DNA of 64,000 bases from positions 62,001-126,000 of the forward strand of contig CACYQD010000003.1 of NCBI GenBank assembly GCA_902776475.1. The letters are read 5' to 3'. Within the stretch, counting starts at the first letter, position 1. Each line of letters starts with the position of its first letter. The position numbers and the translations under genes are program-made. Origin of the DNA: an uncultured Prevotellaceae bacterium. Its GTDB lineage: Bacteria > Bacteroidota > Bacteroidia > Bacteroidales > Bacteroidaceae. This document shows positions 56,380-64,000 of the stretch, one piece after another. Under the pieces are notes generated by a model that ran no database searches, was not told the origin of the DNA, and saw only the letters and a program-made list of their open reading frames with translations.

Positions 56380-59300
56380 TTAGAATTTAATACTTGCACC
56401 AATCAGGTAAGTACGAGATGTCGGGTAAAGACCCAGGTCAATACCAGAAGCCCAACCTGTACCACCACCTGAATTACCTACCTCAGGATCGAGACCCGTG
56501 TAACCGGTGAAAGTAATGAGGTTCTGGGCCTGGACATAGAGACGGAGTTGCTGGAACGGACAAGCTTTCCAAAGATGCTTGAAGTCATAACCGAGAGTCA
56601 CGGTCTTGATCTTGAAGTAGTCAGCATCCTCCATGTAGCGGTTGGAGACCCAAATGGTGCCTGGGTCACCAGTCTTTGAAATACGAGGCTGGGTGTTTGA
56701 GGTGCCCTCACCATGCCAACGGTTCAGGATGGTGGTGTCGTAGTTCTGATCAGGATCATCACCGAATGAACGGTAAGAACGCATGATCTGCATACCGAAT
56801 GCACCAGCACCGTTTACAGCAAAGTCAAGACCCTTCCAGGTGAAACCGAGGTTGATACCAAGGGTGATATCCGGGTTAGGATTACCAATCTCATGACGGT
56901 CGCAAAGGTCACCTTCTGCGTGGGTAATCACACCATCACCGTTCCAGTCATCCCAAATGGGGTCACCAGGTACAGCGTTGTCGAGGACAGCTTTGCCGGC
57001 TGCACGTGCAGCATCAATCTGTGCTTGGTTCTGCCAGATACCGCTATAAGACATACCGTAGAAGTAACCGATAGGCTTGCCTTCCTCAGCACGATAGACG
57101 TACTCAGTACCCTGTGAGAGGACACCGCCGGGACCGTTGATATAGTGGTTCTGGTTGGCGATACGGGTTACCTCGTTCTTGTTGGTTGCAAAGTTCACAC
57201 CGACATTGTAGTTGAAGTCGCTGCCGATTTTGTCGTTCCAGGTAAGAGCAAGCTCGATACCTGTATTCTTCACGTCACCACCATTGATGGCTGCAGGATT
57301 GGTACCGTAGATGGCAAGCAGGTTACCACCGATCAGCCAGTCCTTTGTGGATTTCTTATACCAGTCGAAGTTCAAACCCAAACGGCTGTTGAGGAAGCGG
57401 GCATCGAAACCGAAGTCAAGCTGCTCAGAAGTTTCCCAAGTAAGGTCGGGGTTAGGCACGATGTCTGCATAGGCACCTGTATAAGGAGTACCTGAAGTAG
57501 AAGTCAGCATATCTGAACCGAACTTGTAACCGCTGTCGTTAGCACTGCCAGACAGAGCAATTGTTGCCAGATACTGATACTTGTCGATACGGTTGTTACC
57601 GTTCTGTCCCCAAGATGCACGGATCTTGAAGAAGTCCATCCAGCTCTTGGTGCTCTCCATGAAAGGCTCATTGCTCACTACCCAACCAGCAGAAATTGAG
57701 GGGAAGACACCCCAGCGCTTGCCGTCGGTGAAGATACTTGAACCATCATAACGCAGAGTAGCGGTAGCCATATAGGTCTCATTCCAGTCCCAGCTTACAC
57801 GGCCGAACCAAGAAGCGAGATACTCTTCGTCATTGGGGTTACCTGACAGAGAGGCATCAGTAGCAGCGTTAAGTTTGATGTTGGACAGCCATGCAGAATC
57901 CCAGTTCCTCAGTGTAGCGAGTTGCTCACCGTTGACAACCTTGTTGGAGCCACTCATGTTGAAACTCCAAGCGGTGCTCTGATAAGTCTGACCCACCATG
58001 GCGCTGATCTTGTGACCATTCAGAATAGGAAGATCATAGGTAAGGGTGTTCTCAACAGACCAGTTGGTGCTCAGCCAAGTGTTCTGGCTTACATTATAAG
58101 AATTCACGATAGCTGCACCTTCAGCCGGAGCACGAGGCTCTCCAAAGTTACGATAGGCACCTGATCCCCAGTTGTAGTTAAACTGTGTGCGGAATCTCAG
58201 ACCCTTGATCGGCTGGATAACTGTGAAAACAGTGGCGCTGGTATTGATGTTGCGGCTCTCTGCCTTAGAGTTGAAGCCACCCTTGGAGAGGTTCTCCCAG
58301 GGGTTGCTGAACATTGATGGGTTCCAACCCTGGCCATAACCAGGAGTGCCATCAATATTTTGATAAGAATAGATATCACCATTGTCAGCATACTGCGGCA
58401 CGAGCGGAGAAGTCTGGAGCAAACTGTGGATATAGCTCCAGTACATACCATCCTCAGCCAGGTCGTGATTCTTGTTGTAGCCAATGGAGATGTTCTCACC
58501 GATGGTGATGGCATCGAAGTCCTTAGCCTTCAGGAGCACGTGGTCGCTGTTGATGCGGATGGTGTGGCGCTTGTAGAAAGAAGCCATATCTGCACCCATG
58601 ATACCTTCGTTGCTGGTATAGGTGTAAGACATAGCAAACTTGGAACGGTCTGTACCACCAGTCAGCGTCACAGAATGGTTGTTCTGCACGGCATTCTTGT
58701 TGGTGAATACATCCCACCAGTCGGTACCTTCCCAACCTTGGCCAACCTTGGCGAGGATGTCAGCAGGAACATAATCAGACCAATTCAATGTTGAACCAGT
58801 AGTATTGAAGTTGAACTCGTCAAAGATGGTCATATACTGCTGGGCATTGAGGAGTTGTGGACGCTTGTAAGCGTTTGACCAACCGATAGCTCCATTGTAG
58901 CTGAGCTCAATCTTGCCGGCCTTACCTTGCTTGGTGGTGACGAGGATCACACCGTTGGCAGCACGGGCACCATAGATGGCAGCTGAAGCGGCGTCCTTCA
59001 AGATGTCGATGCTCTCGATGTCAGCGGGGTTGATGCCATCGAGGTTGCCACCTGCAACACCGTCGATCACATACAGAGGCTGTGCATCACCAGTGGTACC
59101 GATACCACGGATGTAAACCTTGTATCCCTTGCCAGGCTGTGCGGATGACTGGGTGATCTGCACACCAGGAGTGCTTGACTGCATAGCCTCGAGTGCGTTG
59201 GTGGTGTTCAGCTTGGCGATTTCATCACCTTTGACCTGAACAGTAGCACCAGTCACCAGTTTCTTCTTCATGGTACCGTAACCGATAACCACCACGTCAT

Positions 59301-59616
59301 TCAGAGATGAAACGTCTTCTCTGAGGGTGACTTGGATGTTGTTACGTCCCTGCACATTGACGGTCTCAGTGACATAACCCACATAAGAGATCAACAGAGT
59401 GGCATTGCTCGAAGCCTCCACACTGAATTTACCATCGAAGTCGGTGACTGCACCAGTCTTGGCACCTTGCACTTGCACAGTTGCTCCAATAATGGGCTCA
59501 CCAGCTTCATCAATTACCGTTCCTTTAACAGTCCCCTGTGCCATAGCTCCCATTGGGAACAAGCAAAGCAGGAACAGCATCATCAACGGCATTCTCATGA
59601 TTTTTGTAATGCTCAT
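56380..59616 (-). CDS. SusC/RagA-family TonB-dependent outer-membrane transporter
   Basis: 1078 residues from the ATG at 59616, which fits the signal peptide (MPLMMLFLLCLFPMGAMAQ) and promoter; the longer frame upstream covers the promoter. Order: carboxypeptidase-like regulatory domain (about 27-105, GTVIDEAGEPIIGATVQVQG); TonB-box region SLNDVVVIGYGT; plug (about 115-235: GVQITQSSAQPGKGYKVYIRG, DAASAAIYGARAANGVILVTT); and a 22-strand-type barrel ending in LIGASIKF, with a terminal aromatic residue as usual for barrels. It imports the ligand captured by SusD with TonB energy. The substrate is not evident, since no CAZyme genes follow. Confidence 0.97.
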   Translation of the reverse strand: MSITKIMRMPLMMLFLLCLFPMGAMAQGTVKGTVIDEAGEPIIGATVQVQGAKTGAVTDFDGKFSVEASSNATLLISYVGYVTETVNVQGRNNIQVTLREDVSSLNDVVVIGYGTMKKKLVTGATVQVKGDEIAKLNTTNALEAMQSSTPGVQITQSSAQPGKGYKVYIRGIGTTGDAQPLYVIDGVAGGNLDGINPADIESIDILKDAASAAIYGARAANGVILVTTKQGKAGKIELSYNGAIGWSNAYKRPQLLNAQQYMTIFDEFNFNTTGSTLNWSDYVPADILAKVGQGWEGTDWWDVFTNKNAVQNNHSVTLTGGTDRSKFAMSYTYTSNEGIMGADMASFYKRHTIRINSDHVLLKAKDFDAITIGENISIGYNKNHDLAEDGMYWSYIHSLLQTSPLVPQYADNGDIYSYQNIDGTPGYGQGWNPSMFSNPWENLSKGGFNSKAESRNINTSATVFTVIQPIKGLRFRTQFNYNWGSGAYRNFGEPRAPAEGAAIVNSYNVSQNTWLSTNWSVENTLTYDLPILNGHKISAMVGQTYQSTAWSFNMSGSNKVVNGEQLATLRNWDSAWLSNIKLNAATDASLSGNPNDEEYLASWFGRVSWDWNETYMATATLRYDGSSIFTDGKRWGVFPSISAGWVVSNEPFMESTKSWMDFFKIRASWGQNGNNRIDKYQYLATIALSGSANDSGYKFGSDMLTSTSGTPYTGAYADIVPNPDLTWETSEQLDFGFDARFLNSRLGLNFDWYKKSTKDWLIGGNLLAIYGTNPAAINGGDVKNTGIELALTWNDKIGSDFNYNVGVNFATNKNEVTRIANQNHYINGPGGVLSQGTEYVYRAEEGKPIGYFYGMSYSGIWQNQAQIDAARAAGKAVLDNAVPGDPIWDDWNGDGVITHAEGDLCDRHEIGNPNPDITLGINLGFTWKGLDFAVNGAGAFGMQIMRSYRSFGDDPDQNYDTTILNRWHGEGTSNTQPRISKTGDPGTIWVSNRYMEDADYFKIKTVTLGYDFKHLWKACPFQQLRLYVQAQNLITFTGYTGLDPEVGNSGGGTGWASGIDLGLYPTSRTYLIGASIKF

Positions 59617-59687
59617 AGAGTTTTTTTTTAAGTTGATAATTATTATAATTAGGTAAAAAGTTTTTTCATTGAAATGACAATTCGGTG

Positions 59688-59760
59688 CAAAAGTATTAAA
59701 ACGCGCATAATGCGGGTTTTTTTCATGTCTCAAATCCTTTACTTTTTGTCTCATGACCTT
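59688..59760 (-). promoter_or_regulatory. susC promoter and direct-repeat operator
   Basis: Minus-strand TACTTTTG (59688-59695), with no TTTG at -33. Upstream, on the plus strand: TGTCTCAAATCCTT (59726-59739) and TGTCTCATGACCTT (59747-59760), direct repeats with a 21-base period (two helical turns). This suits tandem binding of an AraC-type DNA-binding domain such as that of the hybrid regulator next door. The 5' UTR is about 65 bases. An identical arrangement is at 47081-47153. Confidence 0.72.
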
Positions 59761-59850
59761 GTTTTTTGACTTTCAAGGCCAAAGTGATACATAAAATGAC
59801 TACAAAAAAGGCCGTCTCTTTCAGTGTGTTAGGCTGGATTCGCATCTTGT

Positions 59851-62800
59851 TCAGTCCTCTGCATCTCCTTTTTTATGATGCTTTGCAGCATATTCTGACG
59901 GCGACATGCCATACTGGCGCTTGAAGATGGTGGAGAAGTGTGACTGGTTGGTGAAGCCTACGGTATAGGCGATTTGGGTCAGGTTGATCTTGTCTTCCTT
60001 GATGAGTCTGGCGGCTTGTTCCAGACGGATGTTGCGGATGAATTCGCTGGTGGAGACACCGGTGATCTCTTTCATCTTGCGATGGAGCTGTGCACGGCTG
60101 ATGCCTACATCGGAGGCCAACTTCTCCACATTGAAGTCGGAGTCGGAGAGGTTCTCGTTGACGGCTTTCATGATGCGCTCCATGAGCTGGTCGTTGTAAC
60201 CGACCACATCGATGTCCTCACGGCGGTCTTTTTGTTCGAGGGCGCCGGAGAACTTGCCGCGCAACCGCCGCACGTTGTCGATGAGCTTGTCGATGAGCAC
60301 ATGGAGCTCCTCCATGTTGAAGGGCTTGGAGAGGAAGGCGTCAGCACCACCCCTGAATCCTTCCAGGCGGTCGCTCACCTCCGCTTTCGATGTGAGCAGG
60401 ATGACGGGGATGTGGCTCACCTGCGGGTTGCTCTTGATGTTCTTCAGCAGCGACACACCGTCCATCTCGGGCATGATGACATCCGACACCACGAGGTCGT
60501 AGCGCCCTTTCAACAGGGCATCGAGGGCCTCTTTTCCGTCCTGGAAGGTGTCGATGTGATACCACGGACTGAGCTCGCTCTTGATGTAGCCCGACACTTC
60601 GTGGTCGTCATCCACCACCATGATATGCTGGTTGGTGCTGGCTTTCTTGACGACACCGCTGTCTGTCGGCATGTTTTCTTCGCCGGTTTCTATTTCCTCT
60701 GGCTTCAGATGGCTGTTGCCCAAGGGAATACGGACTTCCAGGCAGGCGCCTGTCGGACCGTCGGTGCGGTTGTAGGCTTTGATGGTGCCTCCGTGCAGTC
60801 CCACGATGGCTTTGCTGAGGTTGAGTCCGATTCCGGAGCCTTCGATATGGCTGTGCAGGGAGTCGGCACCCTGATAGAAGCGCTCGAAGAGGCGCCGGGT
60901 GTCTTCATCCTTGAAACCTTGTCCGCTGTCGATGACCTTGATCACGGCCTGGGTGTCGGTCTGCGCAAGCTGGATCTTGATCTCCCCGTTCTCTCTGACG
61001 TATTTGAAGGCGTTGGAGAGCAGGTTGGAGATGACTTTGTCGAAATTGGTGCGGTCGATCCAGACCAGCAGTTTGGGGACATCGTGCTCAAAGGAGTATT
61101 TGATGCCTCTTTGTTCTGCATTGAACTGGAAGAGGGTCTTGATGTTGGTGATGAAGGCCACGAGGTCGGTCTCCCGGCAATGCAGGTGCATCTGTTTCTT
61201 GTCGATCTTCCGCTCGTCCAGGATCTGGTTGACGAGGAGCAGCAGCCGCTGGGCATTGCGGTCAATGGTGTTGATATAGCTTTGACTCTCCTGGTCTTTT
61301 GCCGATTCCCTGAGCTTTTTCAGCGGCCCGAGAATGAGGGTCAGCGGTGAGCGGATGTCGTGGGTGGCATTGATGAGGAATCTCATCTTCTCTTCTTCAT
61401 TCTCTTGCCTGCGGCGCCGCTCGATGAATTTGTGGATGGCGTATACGGCGGCGCACAGGAGGAGGGTGTAGAGCAGGTAGGCCCAGCGGGTGGAATACCA
61501 GGGATGGTCAACGATGATAGTGTAGGTCCTGACGTTCTCTGACATCGCCCCGTTGTTCTCGGCCTTGATCTGGATGACATATTTTCCTGGGTCCTGCTTG
61601 TTGAACGTGATGGCATTGACTCCCTCGTCGGTGTAAAGCCATGCTCCGCCATTGACGCGGTACATGAAACGGATATGGTCGGTGTTCTTGAAGTTGAGCA
61701 GCGAGAACTCCATGGTGAAGGTGTTGTCCTTGTAGGGAATGTGGATCTTGTCTTTCATGCAATACACCCTGCTGCCCTCCACAATGAGGTTGGTGAGATA
61801 GACATCTTCCAACGACTGGGTCTGGGTCGTCACATGGTCGGGGTTGAAGACGGTGAAGCCTTCTTCTGTGCCGAAGGCGATGAACCGGTCGCCTCTCTGC
61901 AGGAATGCTCCCTGCATATACTCATGGGTGGAAAGGCCGTCGCCGTTGATGTAACTGGTGAATTGCTGCTTCTGAGGGTTATATTGCCACAATCCGTTGG
62001 TGGTGCTGATCCACAGCCTCGACTTATGGTCGCATACGATACCGCAGATGAGCTTGTCGTTGAGCGCACTGGAGTGGGGGTAGGGGAGAAGCTGCCTTTT
62101 CGAGCGGTTGAAGAGGTACAGTCCTTCCTCGGTTCCGACCACGATGTTGCCGTCGGCATCCTCACACAGGGCGTTGACTTGACGGCGGCGCAGGAGGTCC
62201 AGTTGGCCGAGGGGTTGGAAGTCGAGGGTCTCAGGGTTCATCACGCTCAGTCCGTCGGCTGTTCCGATCCACAGCAGTCCCTTGCTGTCATACATCAGCG
62301 AGCGTATCCAGGCGTTGATGAGAAATCCCCGGCGATAGACTTTCTCCATCTCGATGACTTTCGTTTCCCCTGTCACCTTATTATATATGTAGAGTCCTTT
62401 GGAATAGACAGAGATAAAGAGGTTGTCTTTGCCGTCGTCGGCCATGCAGAAGATTTGCCCTCCTTCCACGTCAAGGGCTTTGGTGGAGGTCTCGGTGAGG
62501 TAATTGTAGCGGTAGAGCGACCTCGACGTGGCCACCCACAGTTGATCTTGCTTGTCGCGGTAGATGCTGAAAATACCGCTGGGTGACTTGAGACGGCTGA
62601 TCACGCCGCCCCATTGGTTGAAGCGGTAAATGCCGTCGTTGGGCACAGCGCACAGCACCTCATTGTCGTTTCCTGTCGTGATGGAAGATACGCCTGATCC
62701 GATGGAGTGGTTCTGCCCCGAGATGCTCCAGTTGCTGAACGAGGGCTGGCGCTGGTTCATCAGGTAGAGTCCTTTCTTGTAGCAACTGATCCAGAGGTTA

Positions 62801-63756
62801 TGGCTGCGGTCTTCCATGATGTCGTTGATCGTGGAGGTGACCAGGCTGAAACCGTCGGCATTCTCGTTGCCCAACTGTACGAGATGCTTGCTGCCGTTCC
62901 AGTCGCGCAGGATGCCGTTGTCTGAGGTTCCCACGAAGAGATTGCCCTCATGGTCTATCATGGCGCAGTTGATGGTGGCATCTCCGTTGAAGACCTGTAT
63001 CTCAAAATGGGCATCACTGATTTTCTCCGTCGTATAGTCATAGAAGAGAAATCCGCTCTTGCAGGCGATCAGCATCCGGCGCTTGTCGAAGGGGATGAAA
63101 TTCACCGGCGGACCTACAGGCGATGTGAAATCCTTGACCTGCACCTTGCCATCTACGATGCGGTAGCGGGAGAACAGCGTGGTGTGGTCAAGCCGCCAGA
63201 GGTCGCCTCGCTCGTCTTCCACCATCTTATGGAAATAATTGTCTTTTGAACGTTTGGAGTACAATGGATGCGGGACGATTGTCTTGTTTTTCTCGTTCAA
63301 CTTGAAGACGCCGTAACCTGACGTTCCGACGAGGATCTCGCCGTTTTTCAGTTCGATGATCGAATAGACCCGGGGAGTGATGTTGCGCGGGTCGTCGCAA
63401 CGGTATCTGATGAAGTTCCCTGTCTCGTAGTCATAGCGCATCAGTCCTATGGCGGTGCCGATCCACAACCGATGCTTGCTGTCCGAAAACAAACTGCAGG
63501 TGATATTGTCCTCTATGGAAGTGGAGTCATTGCGGTCGTGGTGGAAATTGGTGAAGCGATAGCCGTCAAACATGCTCAGACCATAGTCCGTGGCTACCCA
63601 GATATAGCCGAAATGATCTTGTATGGTGCAGTTGACAAGACTGCTGGGCAGTTTGCCTGATTTATACAACTGCCCATGGTCAGCGGCATTGACCGTACAG
63701 CAGAGCAATGTGCATAAAAGAATATACAGGAATTTGTATTCCTTGACGTTTTTCAT
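59851..63756 (-). CDS. Hybrid two-component system regulator (HTCS)
   Basis: 1301 residues in one chain. Signal peptide 1-24. Periplasmic sensor of Reg_prop beta-propeller repeats (about 40-640; DHFGYIWVATDYGLSMFDG is one). Y_Y_Y domain (about 650-745). Transmembrane helix about 753-778 (WAYLLYTLLLCAAVYAIHKF). Histidine kinase with phospho-acceptor His799 in NATHDIRSPLTLILGPL, and ATPase boxes DKVISNLLSNAFKY and EGSGIGLNLSKAIVGLHGG. Receiver domain with Asp1092 in LVVSDVIMPEMDG. AraC-type HTH at the C-terminus (about 1195-1295, VGISRAQLHRKMKEITG, GFTNQSHFSTIFKRQYG). Such proteins sense a glycan breakdown product in the periplasm and activate the adjacent susCD genes. Confidence 0.97.
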   Translation of the reverse strand: MKNVKEYKFLYILLCTLLCCTVNAADHGQLYKSGKLPSSLVNCTIQDHFGYIWVATDYGLSMFDGYRFTNFHHDRNDSTSIEDNITCSLFSDSKHRLWIGTAIGLMRYDYETGNFIRYRCDDPRNITPRVYSIIELKNGEILVGTSGYGVFKLNEKNKTIVPHPLYSKRSKDNYFHKMVEDERGDLWRLDHTTLFSRYRIVDGKVQVKDFTSPVGPPVNFIPFDKRRMLIACKSGFLFYDYTTEKISDAHFEIQVFNGDATINCAMIDHEGNLFVGTSDNGILRDWNGSKHLVQLGNENADGFSLVTSTINDIMEDRSHNLWISCYKKGLYLMNQRQPSFSNWSISGQNHSIGSGVSSITTGNDNEVLCAVPNDGIYRFNQWGGVISRLKSPSGIFSIYRDKQDQLWVATSRSLYRYNYLTETSTKALDVEGGQIFCMADDGKDNLFISVYSKGLYIYNKVTGETKVIEMEKVYRRGFLINAWIRSLMYDSKGLLWIGTADGLSVMNPETLDFQPLGQLDLLRRRQVNALCEDADGNIVVGTEEGLYLFNRSKRQLLPYPHSSALNDKLICGIVCDHKSRLWISTTNGLWQYNPQKQQFTSYINGDGLSTHEYMQGAFLQRGDRFIAFGTEEGFTVFNPDHVTTQTQSLEDVYLTNLIVEGSRVYCMKDKIHIPYKDNTFTMEFSLLNFKNTDHIRFMYRVNGGAWLYTDEGVNAITFNKQDPGKYVIQIKAENNGAMSENVRTYTIIVDHPWYSTRWAYLLYTLLLCAAVYAIHKFIERRRRQENEEEKMRFLINATHDIRSPLTLILGPLKKLRESAKDQESQSYINTIDRNAQRLLLLVNQILDERKIDKKQMHLHCRETDLVAFITNIKTLFQFNAEQRGIKYSFEHDVPKLLVWIDRTNFDKVISNLLSNAFKYVRENGEIKIQLAQTDTQAVIKVIDSGQGFKDEDTRRLFERFYQGADSLHSHIEGSGIGLNLSKAIVGLHGGTIKAYNRTDGPTGACLEVRIPLGNSHLKPEEIETGEENMPTDSGVVKKASTNQHIMVVDDDHEVSGYIKSELSPWYHIDTFQDGKEALDALLKGRYDLVVSDVIMPEMDGVSLLKNIKSNPQVSHIPVILLTSKAEVSDRLEGFRGGADAFLSKPFNMEELHVLIDKLIDNVRRLRGKFSGALEQKDRREDIDVVGYNDQLMERIMKAVNENLSDSDFNVEKLASDVGISRAQLHRKMKEITGVSTSEFIRNIRLEQAARLIKEDKINLTQIAYTVGFTNQSHFSTIFKRQYGMSPSEYAAKHHKKGDAED

Positions 63757-63826
63757 GAAAGTGACATATACTGTTCAGAGGCGGTCTGTGAAGACAGATG
63801 GCCATACCTCTTCGCATATTGTTCGG

Positions 63827-63858
63827 CAAAGATAGATAATTTCGGTGATTTGTCCAAA
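63827..63858 (-). promoter_or_regulatory. Promoter of the HTCS gene
   Basis: Minus strand TTTG (63855-63858), 20 bases, TATCTTTG (63827-63834). Both boxes are perfect, suggesting constitutive expression. The 5' UTR is about 65 bases. The stretch 63859-63955 holds nothing else recognisable. Confidence 0.78.
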
Positions 63859-63955
63859 TTTTTCCTTCTTTTTTTGGATGAATGGTGTGTGGACCATGTC
63901 TGAATGACCCATGAGGAGCATTTTGAGGCAATAAAAACCGCCAATGGCTGATACC

Positions 63956-64000
63956 TCAAAAATCTATCCTGCATATTTGCTTGACGAAGGCCTCGTCTTG
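63956..64000 (-). CDS. Possible 3' end of a gene entering from the right
   Basis: The minus-strand frame open to the window edge reads QDEAFVKQICRIDF and stops at 63956-63958. It looks like a plausible protein C-terminus on the same strand as the HTCS gene, but 14 codons are too few to be sure or to name it. Confidence 0.3.
   Translation of the reverse strand, partial: QDEAFVKQICRIDF

Noticed and set aside
59617-59754. N-terminal extension of SusC
   Set aside because: The extended frame would cover the -7 box and 5' UTR and would place a hydrophobic signal peptide 50 residues inside the protein.
59974-61350. Plus-strand frame of 458 codons opposite the hybrid regulator
   Set aside because: It lies wholly over the kinase, receiver and HTH coding sequence and resembles no protein family.
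63753-63974. Small minus-strand ORF over the start of the hybrid regulator
   Set aside because: It spans the regulator's promoter and start codon in another frame and lacks protein-like composition.

Overview
The window is chromosomal DNA of a Bacteroidales bacterium, most likely Prevotella-like. The signs are promoters of the Bacteroidetes sigma type (TTTG, about 19-20 bases, then TAnnTTTG) before many genes, SusC/SusD outer-membrane transport genes, a hybrid two-component regulator, C10 peptidases with dockerin tails, and the gene orders tig-clpP-clpX and guaB-PPIase-surA-OstA-mutL.

Layout. 1-2.1 kb (minus): start of an aromatic amino acid operon (pheA, then an aminotransferase running off the window) behind a classical attenuator whose leader peptide alternates Tyr and Phe. 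2.3-17.3 kb: secreted and envelope proteins, several suited to pectin/arabinan (CE1-type esterase, KdgF-like cupin, a PL10-aldose epimerase fusion, GH51), with a C10 protease, TPR and Sel1 proteins and two repeat patches. 17.3-21.5 kb: a candidate small RNA, then a bPH2-M48-NfeD-SPFH membrane-maintenance run and a catalytically degenerate UDP-GlcNAc 2-epimerase homologue. 21.5-24.4 kb (minus): cobalamin lower-ligand assembly (cobU-cobT-cobS-cobC). 24.6-39.3 kb: housekeeping (lptB; tig-clpP-clpX-recQ; guaB; envelope chaperones; OstA-like protein; mutL). 39.5-46.8 kb: an OmpA porin, a palindromic repeat patch, trpS, tRNA-Val, purB, a pseudouridine synthase with a Q/G/R/Y repeat tail, asnS.

46.9-63.8 kb (minus) is the most unusual part. 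A hybrid two-component regulator sits upstream of susC-susD-lipoprotein, followed not by glycoside hydrolases but by two tandem copies of a two-gene module: a polytopic membrane protein with a helical C-terminal domain, plus a beta-propeller lipoprotein carrying one CxxCH haem-attachment motif. A direct-repeat operator (GTCTCAAATCCTTT, 7 bases, GTCTCA) lies upstream of susC. The same operator, at the same distance from a -10-like box and on the same strand, occurs again past the last gene of the locus, where it precedes about 200 bases without a gene that end in an intrinsic terminator. This looks like a regulator-controlled small RNA or the remains of a second susC promoter. Palindromic repeats also appear to have inserted in frame into one of the membrane-protein genes.

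All calls come from reading the sequence; no database search was run. Family names rest on recognised motifs and are marked as inference where they do.
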